Part shown: positions 1 to 7,948 of the stretch, one piece after another
Layout of the letters: the number at the start of each line of letters is the position of its first letter
Position numbering within the stretch: the first letter of the stretch is position 1
DNA from: CALMEH01 sp031409875
GTDB taxonomy: Bacteria; Acidobacteriota; Blastocatellia; Pyrinomonadales; Pyrinomonadaceae
Reading direction: 5' to 3'
Length of the DNA stretch: 64,000 nucleotides
Assembly (NCBI GenBank): GCA_031409875.1
Contig: JANNYB010000100.1
Location: 1-64,000 of the forward strand
The notes under the pieces: generated by a model
Told to the model about the DNA's origin: nothing
Seen by the model: only the letters and a program-made list of their open reading frames with translations
Databases searched by the model: none
Translations under genes and position numbers: made by a program

Positions 1-285
1 GAAATGCCGGTAATGCCGGGCGTTTTGCAAATTGAAGCTCTGGCACAAGTCGGCGCAATTCTCGCGCTTCGTGAATTTGAAGACCGCGCCAACAAAATAC
101 CGTTTTTCAGCGGCATCGAAAACTGCAAATTTCGCCGTCCCGTTGTTCCGGGCGACACGCTCGAACTCGAAGTCATCGCGCTTCGCATCGGAAGCAGAGT
201 CCAAAAAATGCAAGGCTACGCCCGCGTGAACGGGAAAATCACCGCTGAAGCACAAATTATGTGCGTCATCGGCGACCGTCCTTAG
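1..285 (+). CDS. fabZ: 3-hydroxyacyl-[ACP] dehydratase FabZ, 5'-truncated by the window edge
   Basis: This is the C-terminal part of the FabZ hotdog-fold dehydratase, which removes water from 3-hydroxyacyl-ACP in fatty acid synthesis. The first visible residues read EMPVMPGVLQIEALAQ. They match the FabZ helix that carries the catalytic glutamate, here the E of QIEALAQ. The partner histidine of the usual GHFPxxP motif would lie just upstream, outside the window, so the first ATG at position 4 is internal and not a start. The neighbouring lpxA on the same strand is the usual partner in a lipid A cluster. Family assignment is secure; the missing 5' end is inferred from family length (about 145 aa). 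Confidence 0.93.
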   Translation, partial: EMPVMPGVLQIEALAQVGAILALREFEDRANKIPFFSGIENCKFRRPVVPGDTLELEVIALRIGSRVQKMQGYARVNGKITAEAQIMCVIGDRP

Positions 286-370
286 TAGGTAATTAGTAAT
301 AAGTAGTAGGTAATTGGTTTTCTTGCCTATTACCTACTACTTATTACCAATTACCTGCTACCTATTACCA
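286..370. repeat. Heptamer-array palindrome (GTAATTR/GTAATAA words)
   Basis: Tandem words of the form GTAATTA-GTAATAA run rightward, then a short TTTTCTT spacer, then the same words run leftward, giving a long AT-rich hairpin. It starts immediately after the fabZ stop and ends 2 nt before the lpxA ATG, so it fills the whole junction and leaves no room for a normal Shine-Dalgarno. The same words recur at 46649-46727. Confidence 0.85.
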
Positions 371-372
371 AA

Positions 373-1146
373 ATGTTTATTCATCAAACAGCTATCGTCA
401 GCGAAAGCGCGGAAATCGGCGCGGATTGTTATATCGGCGCATTTTGCACGGTTGGCGATGAAGTAAAATTAGGCGAAAAAGTGCGATTGGATTCGCACAT
501 TGTCGTTGATGGCAATACGACAATCGGCGACGAAACGCACGTTTTTCCGTTTGTTTCCATCGGACTTGCGCCGCAAGATTTAAAATACGGCGGCGAACCG
601 ACGGCGGTTGAAATCGGCAAACGAAATCACTTGCGCGAATTCGTAACGATTCATCGCGGCACAATCGGCGGCGGCGGATTAACCAAAATCGGCGACGATA
701 ATTTGCTGATGGCACAAGCGCACGTCGCGCACGATTGCCAGCTTGGAAACGAAATCATCATGGCAAACGCCGCAACGCTTGCCGGACACGTTGAAATTGA
801 TGATAAAGCCAACATCGGCGCATATTCCGGCATTCACCAATTCTGCCGCATCGGGCGCGAAGCCTTTGTCGGCGGTTATTCGGTCATCGTCAAAGACGCG
901 CTGCCATTCGCCATTTCACAAGGCAATCACGCCAAATGCTACGGACTGAACCGCGTCGGAATGCGGCGGCGCGGATACACGAAAGAAACCATCGAAAAAC
1001 TCCATCACGCCTATCATTTGCTCCTCAACGCGAAACTCAACACGACGCAAGCCGTCGAAAAAATCAAGTCGGAAATCGCCGATTGTGCCGAAGTTGATTT
1101 GTTGGTAAATTTTATCGAAACCTCAAAACGCGGTGTAGTGAAATAA
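373..1146 (+). CDS. lpxA: UDP-N-acetylglucosamine acyltransferase LpxA
   Basis: First enzyme of lipid A synthesis; it moves a 3-hydroxyacyl chain from ACP to UDP-GlcNAc in the cytoplasm. The 257 aa length is typical. The N-terminal two thirds shows left-handed beta-helix hexapeptide repeats (for example IGADCYIGAFCTVGD, IGDDNLLMAQAHVAHDC). The histidine of AHVAHDC, near residue 120, corresponds to the catalytic His of the family, and the C-terminal helical domain is present. It lies between fabZ and lpxI, consistent with a lipid A operon. The start codon is forced by the preceding palindrome, which directly abuts it. Confidence 0.96.
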   Translation: MFIHQTAIVSESAEIGADCYIGAFCTVGDEVKLGEKVRLDSHIVVDGNTTIGDETHVFPFVSIGLAPQDLKYGGEPTAVEIGKRNHLREFVTIHRGTIGGGGLTKIGDDNLLMAQAHVAHDCQLGNEIIMANAATLAGHVEIDDKANIGAYSGIHQFCRIGREAFVGGYSVIVKDALPFAISQGNHAKCYGLNRVGMRRRGYTKETIEKLHHAYHLLLNAKLNTTQAVEKIKSEIADCAEVDLLVNFIETSKRGVVK

Positions 1147-1150
1147 AATT

Positions 1151-1972
1151 ATGGCAAAAATTATCAATGTAAAAGGAACTGAAATAACGATTGTTTCTAA
1201 AAATGACGAAGATTATATTTCTCTGACCGATATGGCTAGAGCCTTTGAGGATAGTGAGCAACTGATTAAAAATTGGCTTCAAAACAAAAATACAATCGAA
1301 TTTTTAAGCGTTTGGGAAAAAATAAATAATCCGAGTTTTAATTTGGTGGAATTCCACCAAATTAAAACTGAAATAGGCTTAAACAGATTTATTATGTCTG
1401 CTAAAAAGTGGACAGAAAAAACAAATGGAATTGGATTAATTGCCAAAGCCGGACGTTACGGCGGAACTTACGCGCATAAAGACATTGCTTTTGAATTCGG
1501 AACGTGGCTCAGTCCCGAATTCAAACTTTATCTCATCAAAGAATTTCAGCGTCTTAAAGAACAGGAAAACGATTTACAGAAACTCGATTGGCAAGTAAAA
1601 AGGACGCTCACGAAAATCAATTATCAAATTCACACGGATGCAATCAAAGCCAATCTGATTCCGCCGAAAATAAGCAAACAACAAGTAGGAATTATCTATG
1701 CCAGCGAAGCGGACGTTTTGAATAAAGCATTATTCGGTTTGACGGCGAAAGAATGGCGCACGGCAAATCAAAAAAATAATGGAAACATTAGAGATTATGC
1801 AACGGCTCAACAACTGGTTGTATTGGCAAATTTAGAGAGTTTGAACGCAATGCTGATTCAGCAAGGTTTAGAACAAAAAGACCGCTTGGAAACTCTTAAC
1901 AATATCGCCATTTCGCAAATGCTTTCGCTGACACAAAATCCGTCTGTCAAAAAACTTTCCCCGAAAAAATGA
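1151..1972 (+). CDS. KilA-N domain protein inserted in the lpx cluster
   Basis: A 273-aa protein whose N-terminal half (about residues 5-140) resembles the KilA-N DNA-binding domain of phages and large DNA viruses. Visible landmarks are YISLTDMARAFED, IKNWLQNKNTIEFL, GRYGGTYAHKDIAFEFGTWL and LSPEFKLYLIKEFQRL. The C-terminal half is of unknown function. It starts 4 nt after lpxA and its stop overlaps the lpxI start (ATGA), so it is translationally embedded in the lpx cluster. The sequence is more AT-rich than its neighbours. KilA-N genes are typical mobile or phage-derived cargo; a role in lipid A synthesis is unlikely. No other phage gene is nearby. Confidence 0.85.
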   Translation: MAKIINVKGTEITIVSKNDEDYISLTDMARAFEDSEQLIKNWLQNKNTIEFLSVWEKINNPSFNLVEFHQIKTEIGLNRFIMSAKKWTEKTNGIGLIAKAGRYGGTYAHKDIAFEFGTWLSPEFKLYLIKEFQRLKEQENDLQKLDWQVKRTLTKINYQIHTDAIKANLIPPKISKQQVGIIYASEADVLNKALFGLTAKEWRTANQKNNGNIRDYATAQQLVVLANLESLNAMLIQQGLEQKDRLETLNNIAISQMLSLTQNPSVKKLSPKK

Positions 1973-2784
1973 AATACGGACTCATCGCAGGTAACGGTCA
2001 ATTTCCTTTTCTCGCTGTCGAAGGCGCGAGGAAAGCGGGCGTGTCTTTGTCCATTGTGGCAATTAAAGAAGAAACCGATAAACGCATCGAAGAAGTTGCG
2101 GAAAAAGTGATTTGGGTTGGCATCGGGCAACTTGGAAAGATGATTTCGTTTTTCAAAAAAGAAGGCGTTACAAAAGCCTTGATGTGCGGACAAGTCAAGC
2201 ACGTTCAGATATTTAGCGGAGCTTTTCCTGATTGGCGAATGGCAAAAATGCTTTACAATCTGCCGCGTCGCAATACGGATTCGCTCATTGGCGGAATTGC
2301 CGACGAACTCGCCAAAGATGAAATCGAATTGATTGATTCGACGTTTTTTATCAAGGACAGACTTGCACAAGAGGGCGTTTTATCAAAACGCAAGCCTGAT
2401 TCAAACGAACTCGGAAACATCGAATACGGCTTAAAAATCGCCAACGAAATTGCGCGGCTCGATTTAGGTCAGACGATTGTTGTTCGCGCCAAAGCGTGCG
2501 TGGCAATCGAAGCGATGGAAGGCACGGACGCAGTAATTAAACGTGCCGGAGAACTTGCGAAAGGAAAATTGACGGTTATTAAAGTCGCCAAACCGAATCA
2601 AGATATGCGTTTCGATGTTCCGGTTGTCGGCGTTCCGACAATCAACACGATGATAAACGCCGGCGCAACTTGTCTGTGTCTGACACCGAATAAAACTTTG
2701 ATGTTCGACAAAGAAGAAATGCTCAAACTCGCCGATTCGCATAAAATTTGCGTTGTCGCTCTTAATGAGAACAAGGAGCAGTAG
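1969..2784 (+). CDS. lpxI: UDP-2,3-diacylglucosamine pyrophosphatase LpxI
   Basis: A 271-aa protein of the LpxI (DUF1009) family, the alternative to LpxH for hydrolysing UDP-2,3-diacylglucosamine to lipid X and UMP. Family signatures are the N-terminal YGLIAGNGQFPFLAVEGAR, the central ALMCGQVKHVQIF, and the C-terminal VVRAKACVAIEAMEGTDAVI and VPVVGVPTINTMINAG. The ATG overlaps the stop of the KilA-N gene by 4 nt. The last few codons (LNENKEQ and stop) lie inside the left arm of an intergenic palindrome, so the repeat contributes the protein's C-terminus. Confidence 0.95.
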   Translation: MKYGLIAGNGQFPFLAVEGARKAGVSLSIVAIKEETDKRIEEVAEKVIWVGIGQLGKMISFFKKEGVTKALMCGQVKHVQIFSGAFPDWRMAKMLYNLPRRNTDSLIGGIADELAKDEIELIDSTFFIKDRLAQEGVLSKRKPDSNELGNIEYGLKIANEIARLDLGQTIVVRAKACVAIEAMEGTDAVIKRAGELAKGKLTVIKVAKPNQDMRFDVPVVGVPTINTMINAGATCLCLTPNKTLMFDKEEMLKLADSHKICVVALNENKEQ

Positions 2785-2841
2785 CGACTTGGCTTCTTTT
2801 ATAAATCTTACCCGTTCGCTATCGCTCGTGGTTCTCATTAA
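2762..2841. repeat. Palindrome overlapping the lpxI 3' end, GGTAGCGAC-like family
   Basis: Perfect 11-bp outer arms TTAATGAGAAC (2762-2772) and GTTCTCATTAA (2831-2841) enclose AGTAGCGACTT and CGCTATCGCTCG segments. Related GTAGCGAC segments occur in palindromes at 5645-5714 and 28716-28785. It can act as a 3' hairpin for lpxI. The remaining gap to 3016 shows no other structure except the M28 gene's own upstream region. Confidence 0.7.
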
Positions 2842-3016
2842 AAAAAGAAACAAATCCTGCCATCATTGCGTAAGAAAAAATAATTCACCGTTGCAAGACG
2901 CGGGAAACGCTGAGTTTTTTTTTGGTAGTTTTCATCTCGATATATCCTTCTATTACTATTTTTCTCTGAGTCTTCTTCGTTTTGCAGCGGTGAATGCTAT
3001 CTTTCGGAGAACATTA

Positions 3017-4648
3017 ATGAGAAAAAATTTACTTGCACTTTTTTTAGTTTTTACGTTTATTGCGCCTTTTTCCGCCTTCGGGCAAACGGCGACCAAGAAA
3101 AATTCGCCCGCGATGAAAGCGGCGCAGGAAATAACCGCCAAACAACTGAGCGATTATCTGTATTTTGTCGCTTCCGACGCAATGGAAGGACGCGACACGC
3201 CTTCGCGCGGATTGGATGTTACGGCGGAGTTTATCAAAATGAATCTTTCGCGCTGGGGTTTCAAACCTGCCGGAGATAACGGAACTTTCTTTCAAAAATT
3301 CGCTTTGCGCCGCGAATCTATTGACACTTCGGCGACTAAGTTAATTGTTGAAAACACGGAGTTTGCGCTTAATGAAGATTACTTTCGTCTGAGCGGAAAC
3401 GCGGCAACGGGCAATGTGCCGCTGGTTTTCGGCGGCGACGGTTGGATGATTAAAGCCAAAAATATTGACGCGCTTTCCGGCATTGACGTAAAAGGCAAAA
3501 TCGTCGTCGTTGCCGGAAACAGACCGGATTTTTCACAGCAATTTTTGATTCCGCCGCCGGTCGGCATAACGCAAGCCGATCTCAAAGGCACACGCGGCAC
3601 GGATTGGGCTGATTCGGTCAGCAACGCGCAGGAAAAAGGCGCGGCAGGCGTAATCGTTATCGCTCCGGCACAAATGATGGGCTTTTGGGAACAAGCCAAA
3701 CAATTTCTCGGACGCGGCACGATGTTTCCCGAAAAACTTCGCGCCGACAATGTTCAAGCACCGAATCCGATACCCGTAATGCTCGCTTCGCCGAAAGTCA
3801 GCAATGCAATTTACGGTGCAACTTTGCCGAAATCTGCCGGAAATTTGAATAAAACCGGAAGTTTGAGCGCGAAAACAATAACCGAAATGTTAATGACGCA
3901 AAACGTCGTGGCAATTTGGGAAGGTTCGGACAAGGTTTTGAAAAATGAATATGTCGCTATCGGCGCACATTATGATCACGTCGGAATGAATCCAAATGCT
4001 AAAGGCGAAGATAAAATCTGGAACGGCGCGGACGACGACGGTTCGGGAACGGTGGCGGTTTTGTCAATCGCCGAAGCCCTTGCGAAATCGAAAGTTCGTC
4101 CGAAACGCTCGATTCTTTTCGTTTGGCACGCGGGCGAGGAAAAAGGTTTGTGGGGCAGTGAATATTTTACGAAATTTCCGACCGTTGACCTTTCAAAAGT
4201 CGTTACGCAGCTCAACATTGATATGATCGGGCGAAGCAAAAAAGATGGCGACACGAATCCGAAAAACAAAGAACTTTCGGGACCGAACGAAATCTATACC
4301 ATCGGCTCGAAAATGATGTCAACACAACTTGGAGATATTACAACGAACGTCAATAATTCGTATTTAAAACTAAATTACAACTACAAATACGATGACCCGA
4401 ATGATAAGAATCGTTTCTTTTTCCGTTCAGATCATTTCAATTATGCCCAAAAAGGCATTCCGATTGTTTTCTGGTTTGACGGCGAACACGAAGATTATCA
4501 CGGCGCAGGCGATTCGCCCGACAAAATTGATTATGAGAAAATGGAAAAAGTTACCCGCACGATCTTTCTGACAATGTGGGAAATTGCCGACAGCAAAACT
4601 CGTCCGGCAGTTGATAAACAGCTTCCGAAGGAATTAACCGGACGTTAA
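3017..4648 (+). CDS. Secreted M28 family metallopeptidase with PA-like insert
   Basis: Predicted exported zinc aminopeptidase of about 543 aa. I start it at the ATG at 3017, where the protein opens with a clean signal peptide (MRKNLLALFLVFTFIAPFSAFGQ). The open frame continues upstream but is unsupported. The middle part resembles a PA domain (GKIVVVAGNRP and later). The M28 zinc ligands are visible in order: His in IGAHYDHVG, Asp in NGADDDGSG, Glu-Glu in HAGEEKGLWGS, Asp in NIDMIG and a final His in DYHGAGDSPDK. Such enzymes trim peptides in the periplasm or outside the cell. It stands alone between two palindromes. Confidence 0.9.
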   Translation: MRKNLLALFLVFTFIAPFSAFGQTATKKNSPAMKAAQEITAKQLSDYLYFVASDAMEGRDTPSRGLDVTAEFIKMNLSRWGFKPAGDNGTFFQKFALRRESIDTSATKLIVENTEFALNEDYFRLSGNAATGNVPLVFGGDGWMIKAKNIDALSGIDVKGKIVVVAGNRPDFSQQFLIPPPVGITQADLKGTRGTDWADSVSNAQEKGAAGVIVIAPAQMMGFWEQAKQFLGRGTMFPEKLRADNVQAPNPIPVMLASPKVSNAIYGATLPKSAGNLNKTGSLSAKTITEMLMTQNVVAIWEGSDKVLKNEYVAIGAHYDHVGMNPNAKGEDKIWNGADDDGSGTVAVLSIAEALAKSKVRPKRSILFVWHAGEEKGLWGSEYFTKFPTVDLSKVVTQLNIDMIGRSKKDGDTNPKNKELSGPNEIYTIGSKMMSTQLGDITTNVNNSYLKLNYNYKYDDPNDKNRFFFRSDHFNYAQKGIPIVFWFDGEHEDYHGAGDSPDKIDYEKMEKVTRTIFLTMWEIADSKTRPAVDKQLPKELTGR

Positions 4649-4652
4649 TTTA

Positions 4653-4738
4653 AGGGAAAAGGGAAAAGGGAAAAAGGAGAAGAGTGGAACTCATTTTTCC
4701 CTTTTCCCTTTTCCCCTTTACCTTTTACCTTTTACCTT
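4653..4738. repeat. Heptamer-array palindrome (GGGAAAA)
   Basis: Four GGGAAAA-type units run rightward, followed by a spacer and TTTTCCC units in the opposite sense, then TTTTACC variants. It lies between the convergent M28 and rsmI genes and includes the rsmI stop codon, so it may also serve as a bidirectional terminator. Confidence 0.85.
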
Positions 4739-5568
4739 TTTATTTTCGTCAAACGATAGGCTTCGGATTTGCTCAAACCGAATTCCTTCGCCGCTCTTTT
4801 GAGTGCGTTTTTACTGTCTAAGCCTTCCGTTTCGAGTTCGCCGATTCTTTCTGCAATGGTTTTAGAATCTGTAATTTGTAATCTGTAATCTGAAATTTCT
4901 TCGCGTTCGATTACTAAAACAATCTCGCCTTTCGTCGGATTTTCCGCAAACTTTTCCACCAAATCATTTAGATTTCCGCGAACGGTTTCTTCGTGAAGTT
5001 TCGTCAATTCGCGCACGACGGCGGCTTTTCGATTTCCTAAAACTTCGGCGCAGTCAATCAGACTTTTAGCAATTCGATGCGGCGTTTCGTAAAAACAAAT
5101 TGTTGCGGGAATTGACTTTATCTCTTCCAGACGCTTGCGCCTTTCGCCTTTTTTCGACGGCAGAAAACCGCCGTAAAATATCGAATCCGTCGGCAAACCC
5201 GAAACAATCAAAGCATTGACAAAAGCCGCCGCGCCCGGAATCGGAACGACTTTTGCAGAGATTTCCACAGCTTTTTCCACAAGTCGAAAACTCGGATCGG
5301 AAATTCCCGGCGTTCCCGCATCGGACACGACAGCGATTGATTTTCCCTGCAATAAATATTCCGCAAATTCGGCGGCGCGTTGATGCTCGTTGTGTTCGTG
5401 AAAGGAAACGAGTTTGTTTGAAATATTATAATGATTCAACAATTTGCGCGTGTGGCGCGTGTCTTCGCAAGCGATTAAATCTACTGTTTTCAGTATTTCC
5501 AGAGCGCGAAGCGAAATATCCTGCAAATTTCCAATCGGTGTCGCAACCAAATAAACAGTTCCAATCAT
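4732..5568 (-). CDS. rsmI: 16S rRNA (cytidine-1402-2'-O)-methyltransferase RsmI
   Basis: 278-aa tetrapyrrole-methylase-fold enzyme that 2'-O-methylates C1402 of 16S rRNA in the decoding centre. Motifs in order: GTVYLVATPIGNLQDIS at the N-terminus, CEDTRHTRKLL, VSDAGTPGISDPSF and PIPGAAAFVNALIVSGLPTD, which is standard for RsmI. Near residues 225-235 there is a short unusual stretch (SDYRLQITDSK), encoded by repeated GTAATCT-type heptamers (4866-4900). The same kind of word array is found intergenically, so this looks like an in-frame repeat invasion in a variable surface loop. The stop codon lies within the downstream GGGAAAA palindrome. Confidence 0.95.
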   Translation of the reverse strand: MIGTVYLVATPIGNLQDISLRALEILKTVDLIACEDTRHTRKLLNHYNISNKLVSFHEHNEHQRAAEFAEYLLQGKSIAVVSDAGTPGISDPSFRLVEKAVEISAKVVPIPGAAAFVNALIVSGLPTDSIFYGGFLPSKKGERRKRLEEIKSIPATICFYETPHRIAKSLIDCAEVLGNRKAAVVRELTKLHEETVRGNLNDLVEKFAENPTKGEIVLVIEREEISDYRLQITDSKTIAERIGELETEGLDSKNALKRAAKEFGLSKSEAYRLTKIKR

Positions 5569-5601
5569 ACAAACAAATTACAACGGAAGAGTAACAAAAG
5601 T

Positions 5602-5635
5602 AAAAAAGCCTGAGCGTTTAAAAACTCAGGCTTTC
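5602..5635 (-). terminator. Rho-independent terminator for the Asn/Arg-rich protein gene
   Basis: On the minus strand, a GCCTGAG/CTCAGGC stem (5608-5614 with 5625-5631) is followed by six T residues (complement of 5602-5607). It lies downstream of the gene ending at 5718 and upstream of rsmI, so it would separate the two transcripts. Confidence 0.75.
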
Positions 5636-5644
5636 GGGATTAAT

Positions 5645-5714
5645 TGTCAGAACAGCGAGCGGTAGCGACCTGTTTCAAACATCAAGCAAGTCGCTACTGC
5701 TTCCTGTTCTGACA
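5645..5714. repeat. Palindrome of the GGTAGCGAC family
   Basis: Perfect 11-bp outer arms TGTCAGAACAG (5645-5655) and CTGTTCTGACA (5704-5714) enclose GAGCGGTAGCGACC and its imperfect complement AAGTCGCTACTGC. The 14-mer GAGCGGTAGCGACC recurs in inverse orientation near 55755-55768, and a related palindrome is at 28716-28785. Confidence 0.75.
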
Positions 5715-5717
5715 GTT

Positions 5718-6305
5718 TTAGAAAGGAAGTTGAAACGGCGTAAAGTTTTGCCAATCGTCATTGCGGTTGTTGTTGCGATTGTTGCGATTGTTGCGATTAT
5801 TGCGATTATTGCGATTGTTATTATTGTTATTATAAGCATCGGCTAAAACACGCAAATCTTGGCGAATTTGATTCCATTCATTTTGAACTCTGTTATCGAG
5901 CCGTGCGCGTGAAATAGCGCGGTCGAGCTGTGAACCGAGTTGCAAAACGCGGCGAACTTCGTCCGAACTGCTGTTATAATCGCGGCGATTATCATAACTA
6001 TCGTCCAAATCTTCCGTCGCATTACGAAAATCTTGCGCCAATTCGTTGACCCGATCTTCGCGGTTGCGGTCGTCATAACGACTGTTATCGAGAGAGCGGT
6101 CAATGGTTCGTTCAAATTTTTTGGAACGATTTTTCAGATTTTTAACGGTTGCTTGTAAGTTGCGGTTATTGCGATTGTTTCCGTAATTATCGTTATCACG
6201 GTCATTGCGGTCATTGTTGCGCCATTGCGCGGAAGCGATTGCGGGAAGAGCCAAAATTAACAAAGAAAAAGCGAAAACTGCTGCTAAATTTTTAATACGA
6301 TTCAT
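5718..6305 (-). CDS. Secreted Asn/Arg/Asp-rich low-complexity protein
   Basis: 195-aa protein with no recognised family. I start it at the ATG at 6305, preceded by a good Shine-Dalgarno (GGAGAAATAAA). It begins with a signal peptide (MNRIKNLAAVFAFSLLILALP then AIASAQ). The mature protein starts with an Asn/Asp/Arg tract, then a helical middle region rich in charged residues (FERTIDRSLDNSRYDDRN and later), then a tail of NRN repeats (RNNRNNRNNRNNR), and ends NFTPFQLPF. The tail is encoded by repeated TTGCGATTG-type units. The composition suggests a disordered periplasmic or secreted protein. Function unknown. Confidence 0.75.
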   Translation of the reverse strand: MNRIKNLAAVFAFSLLILALPAIASAQWRNNDRNDRDNDNYGNNRNNRNLQATVKNLKNRSKKFERTIDRSLDNSRYDDRNREDRVNELAQDFRNATEDLDDSYDNRRDYNSSSDEVRRVLQLGSQLDRAISRARLDNRVQNEWNQIRQDLRVLADAYNNNNNNRNNRNNRNNRNNRNNNRNDDWQNFTPFQLPF

Positions 6306-6675
6306 TTTATTTCTCCTACTCGAAAGTTTATTTGATATGCCCGATGTTTTACGTCTGAGCCTTGGGGCAGAGCTGTCGTTTAGAGTTATAGCAATCATCG
6401 TGCCATTAAGAAAATAAAATTGTTTGTAGATTTTAAGTTGTTGGATTTTTAGTAGTTTAGCAAAGTTATTATAATCGTAAAGCATTTACGGTCAAATAAA
6501 TTCGTATGCTTGAGTGTCCGAAATGGTAAGTAGTTTGACGGAGATAGTCGAGTAGGCAAGAAAATAAAACGGAAGAAAAATCAGCCGCAGATTAACGCGG
6601 AAAAACGCTGATTTTTTTTTGATTTATCCGCGTTTCTCCGCGTTAATCTGCGGCTAAAAAAAGATTTGCAAATAT
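6306..6675. repeat. Intergenic region with a 19-bp perfect inverted repeat
   Basis: This 370-bp gap has no gene. Its right part contains AGCCGCAGATTAACGCGGA (6583-6601) paired with a perfect complement at 6637-6655, with a T-run in the loop. The hairpin lies just downstream of the minus-strand gene ending at 6676 and may terminate it. The left part (6306-6570) should hold the promoter of the Asn/Arg-rich gene, but I see no convincing boxes. Confidence 0.65.
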
Positions 6676-7932
6676 TTATGTTTCCGGCAAGGCAATAAAA
6701 TCAACTTCCGTTAATTCGTCCAAAACCGTCAGCAAGCGCGTGTTTGGATTAAACGAGAATTTTTTCGCGCTGACGGTCAAAACATAACTTGCGCCGACCT
6801 CAATTTCTTCAAAACGGTAATATCCGAAAGTTGTCGAACGCATGGAGCGGATTTCGCCCGTGGCGGTATTGGTTAAGGTCAAAATTACGTTGCGAATTCC
6901 GTGTCCGTCCGCTGATTCGACTTTGCCGCCGATTGAAACCGTAGCCGCAGTCGGACTCGAAACCGTCAGTATTCCGTTAGTTCCGGTAATCGTTACCAAA
7001 TCGGCGTTGTCGTTGGAAGCATTGACGTTTGTCAGTGCCAATGACAATGGTAACGCCGGTGCATTTGCCGCGACATTGAAGGTTATGGTAATCAAAAGTT
7101 GGTTATTTCCTGCGGCAATTTCGCCGATATTCGGGTCGGTGCTTCCCGGCAAATTGTTCGGAAAAGTGTCCACCGCGCAATTTAGTCCGGTGGCGATTGC
7201 AAAGCACGAACGAACTGCCGCGCCCGTATTTCCTGCGCCGATTACGGGATTCAAAAGCCTTGTGTTGTTATAATTCAACCTAAATCCATATCCGGCTTCA
7301 TCGCCCCGCGCATCAACACGAATATTCACCGTAACAGGTTGTCCGGCGGTGGCAACGGTTGATTGAACGCGCAATTCGCGCAACGCAATTCCCGAATTTG
7401 GAGAATCTGTTTTGGCGGAAGGCATAAAATTGCCGCCTTCGGTTTCCGGTCCATCGGCATTTTGTTGGGCATCCGTGCCGTTTTGATAGCGGCGCGTTTG
7501 GATAATGTCGTTTGACGCGATTGCGCCGTCGCCGAAAGTGGCGCGTGGCGCGGTGTCGGCGCGTTGAAATTCGTTGGTTTCCAAATCGGGAGTTGCCGTG
7601 CCGTTAAAAAATCGGCGCACTAAAATCACGTCATTGGAAAGAATCGAATCATCGCCCGAAGGTCGTCCGGCGACATCGCCTTCTACGCCGACATCATAAA
7701 CAACCGGAGTCCAAAAACCGGCAGTCATCGAAAAATCGCCGCCGCTGGAGGCATTTGCCGCGACGGTTTGCCCAACGGTCGTGTCAACCGAAAAATCGCC
7801 GCCGCTCGATTGTTGCGTGCCGCCCGCGACAACGGATTTCGTAATCGTAAAACTGCCGCCGGTTTGCGCAGGAATGGTTGTTATCAATAAAAACAGTATT
7901 AATAACGCCGATTTAATTTTTTGTATATTCAT
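6676..7932 (-). CDS. Secreted dockerin/cohesin-like protein with C-terminal carboxypeptidase-regulatory-like domain
   Basis: 418-aa exported protein. A signal peptide is followed by a repeat-bearing N-terminal region with two SSGGDFS units. Next come dockerin-like calcium-loop segments (GDVAGRPSGDDSILSNDVI and FGDGAIASNDIIQTRR, about residues 84-150). A cohesin-like beta domain follows (about 175-325), and the protein ends in a carboxypeptidase-regulatory-like Ig fold (ISIGGKV-type start, FGYYRFEEIEVG). The C-terminal domain resembles that of the LamG protein at 53706. Probably cell-surface or extracellular. It sits just downstream of the astacin-like gene, same strand, gap of 16 nt, so they may be cotranscribed. 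Confidence 0.75.
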   Translation of the reverse strand: MNIQKIKSALLILFLLITTIPAQTGGSFTITKSVVAGGTQQSSGGDFSVDTTVGQTVAANASSGGDFSMTAGFWTPVVYDVGVEGDVAGRPSGDDSILSNDVILVRRFFNGTATPDLETNEFQRADTAPRATFGDGAIASNDIIQTRRYQNGTDAQQNADGPETEGGNFMPSAKTDSPNSGIALRELRVQSTVATAGQPVTVNIRVDARGDEAGYGFRLNYNNTRLLNPVIGAGNTGAAVRSCFAIATGLNCAVDTFPNNLPGSTDPNIGEIAAGNNQLLITITFNVAANAPALPLSLALTNVNASNDNADLVTITGTNGILTVSSPTAATVSIGGKVESADGHGIRNVILTLTNTATGEIRSMRSTTFGYYRFEEIEVGASYVLTVSAKKFSFNPNTRLLTVLDELTEVDFIALPET

Positions 7933-7948
7933 TTTTTTTCACATCCTT

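Noticed and set aside
1151..1972. KilA-N gene as part of a prophage remnant
   Set aside because: Directly flanked by lpxA and lpxI with no other phage gene or attachment repeat in the vicinity.
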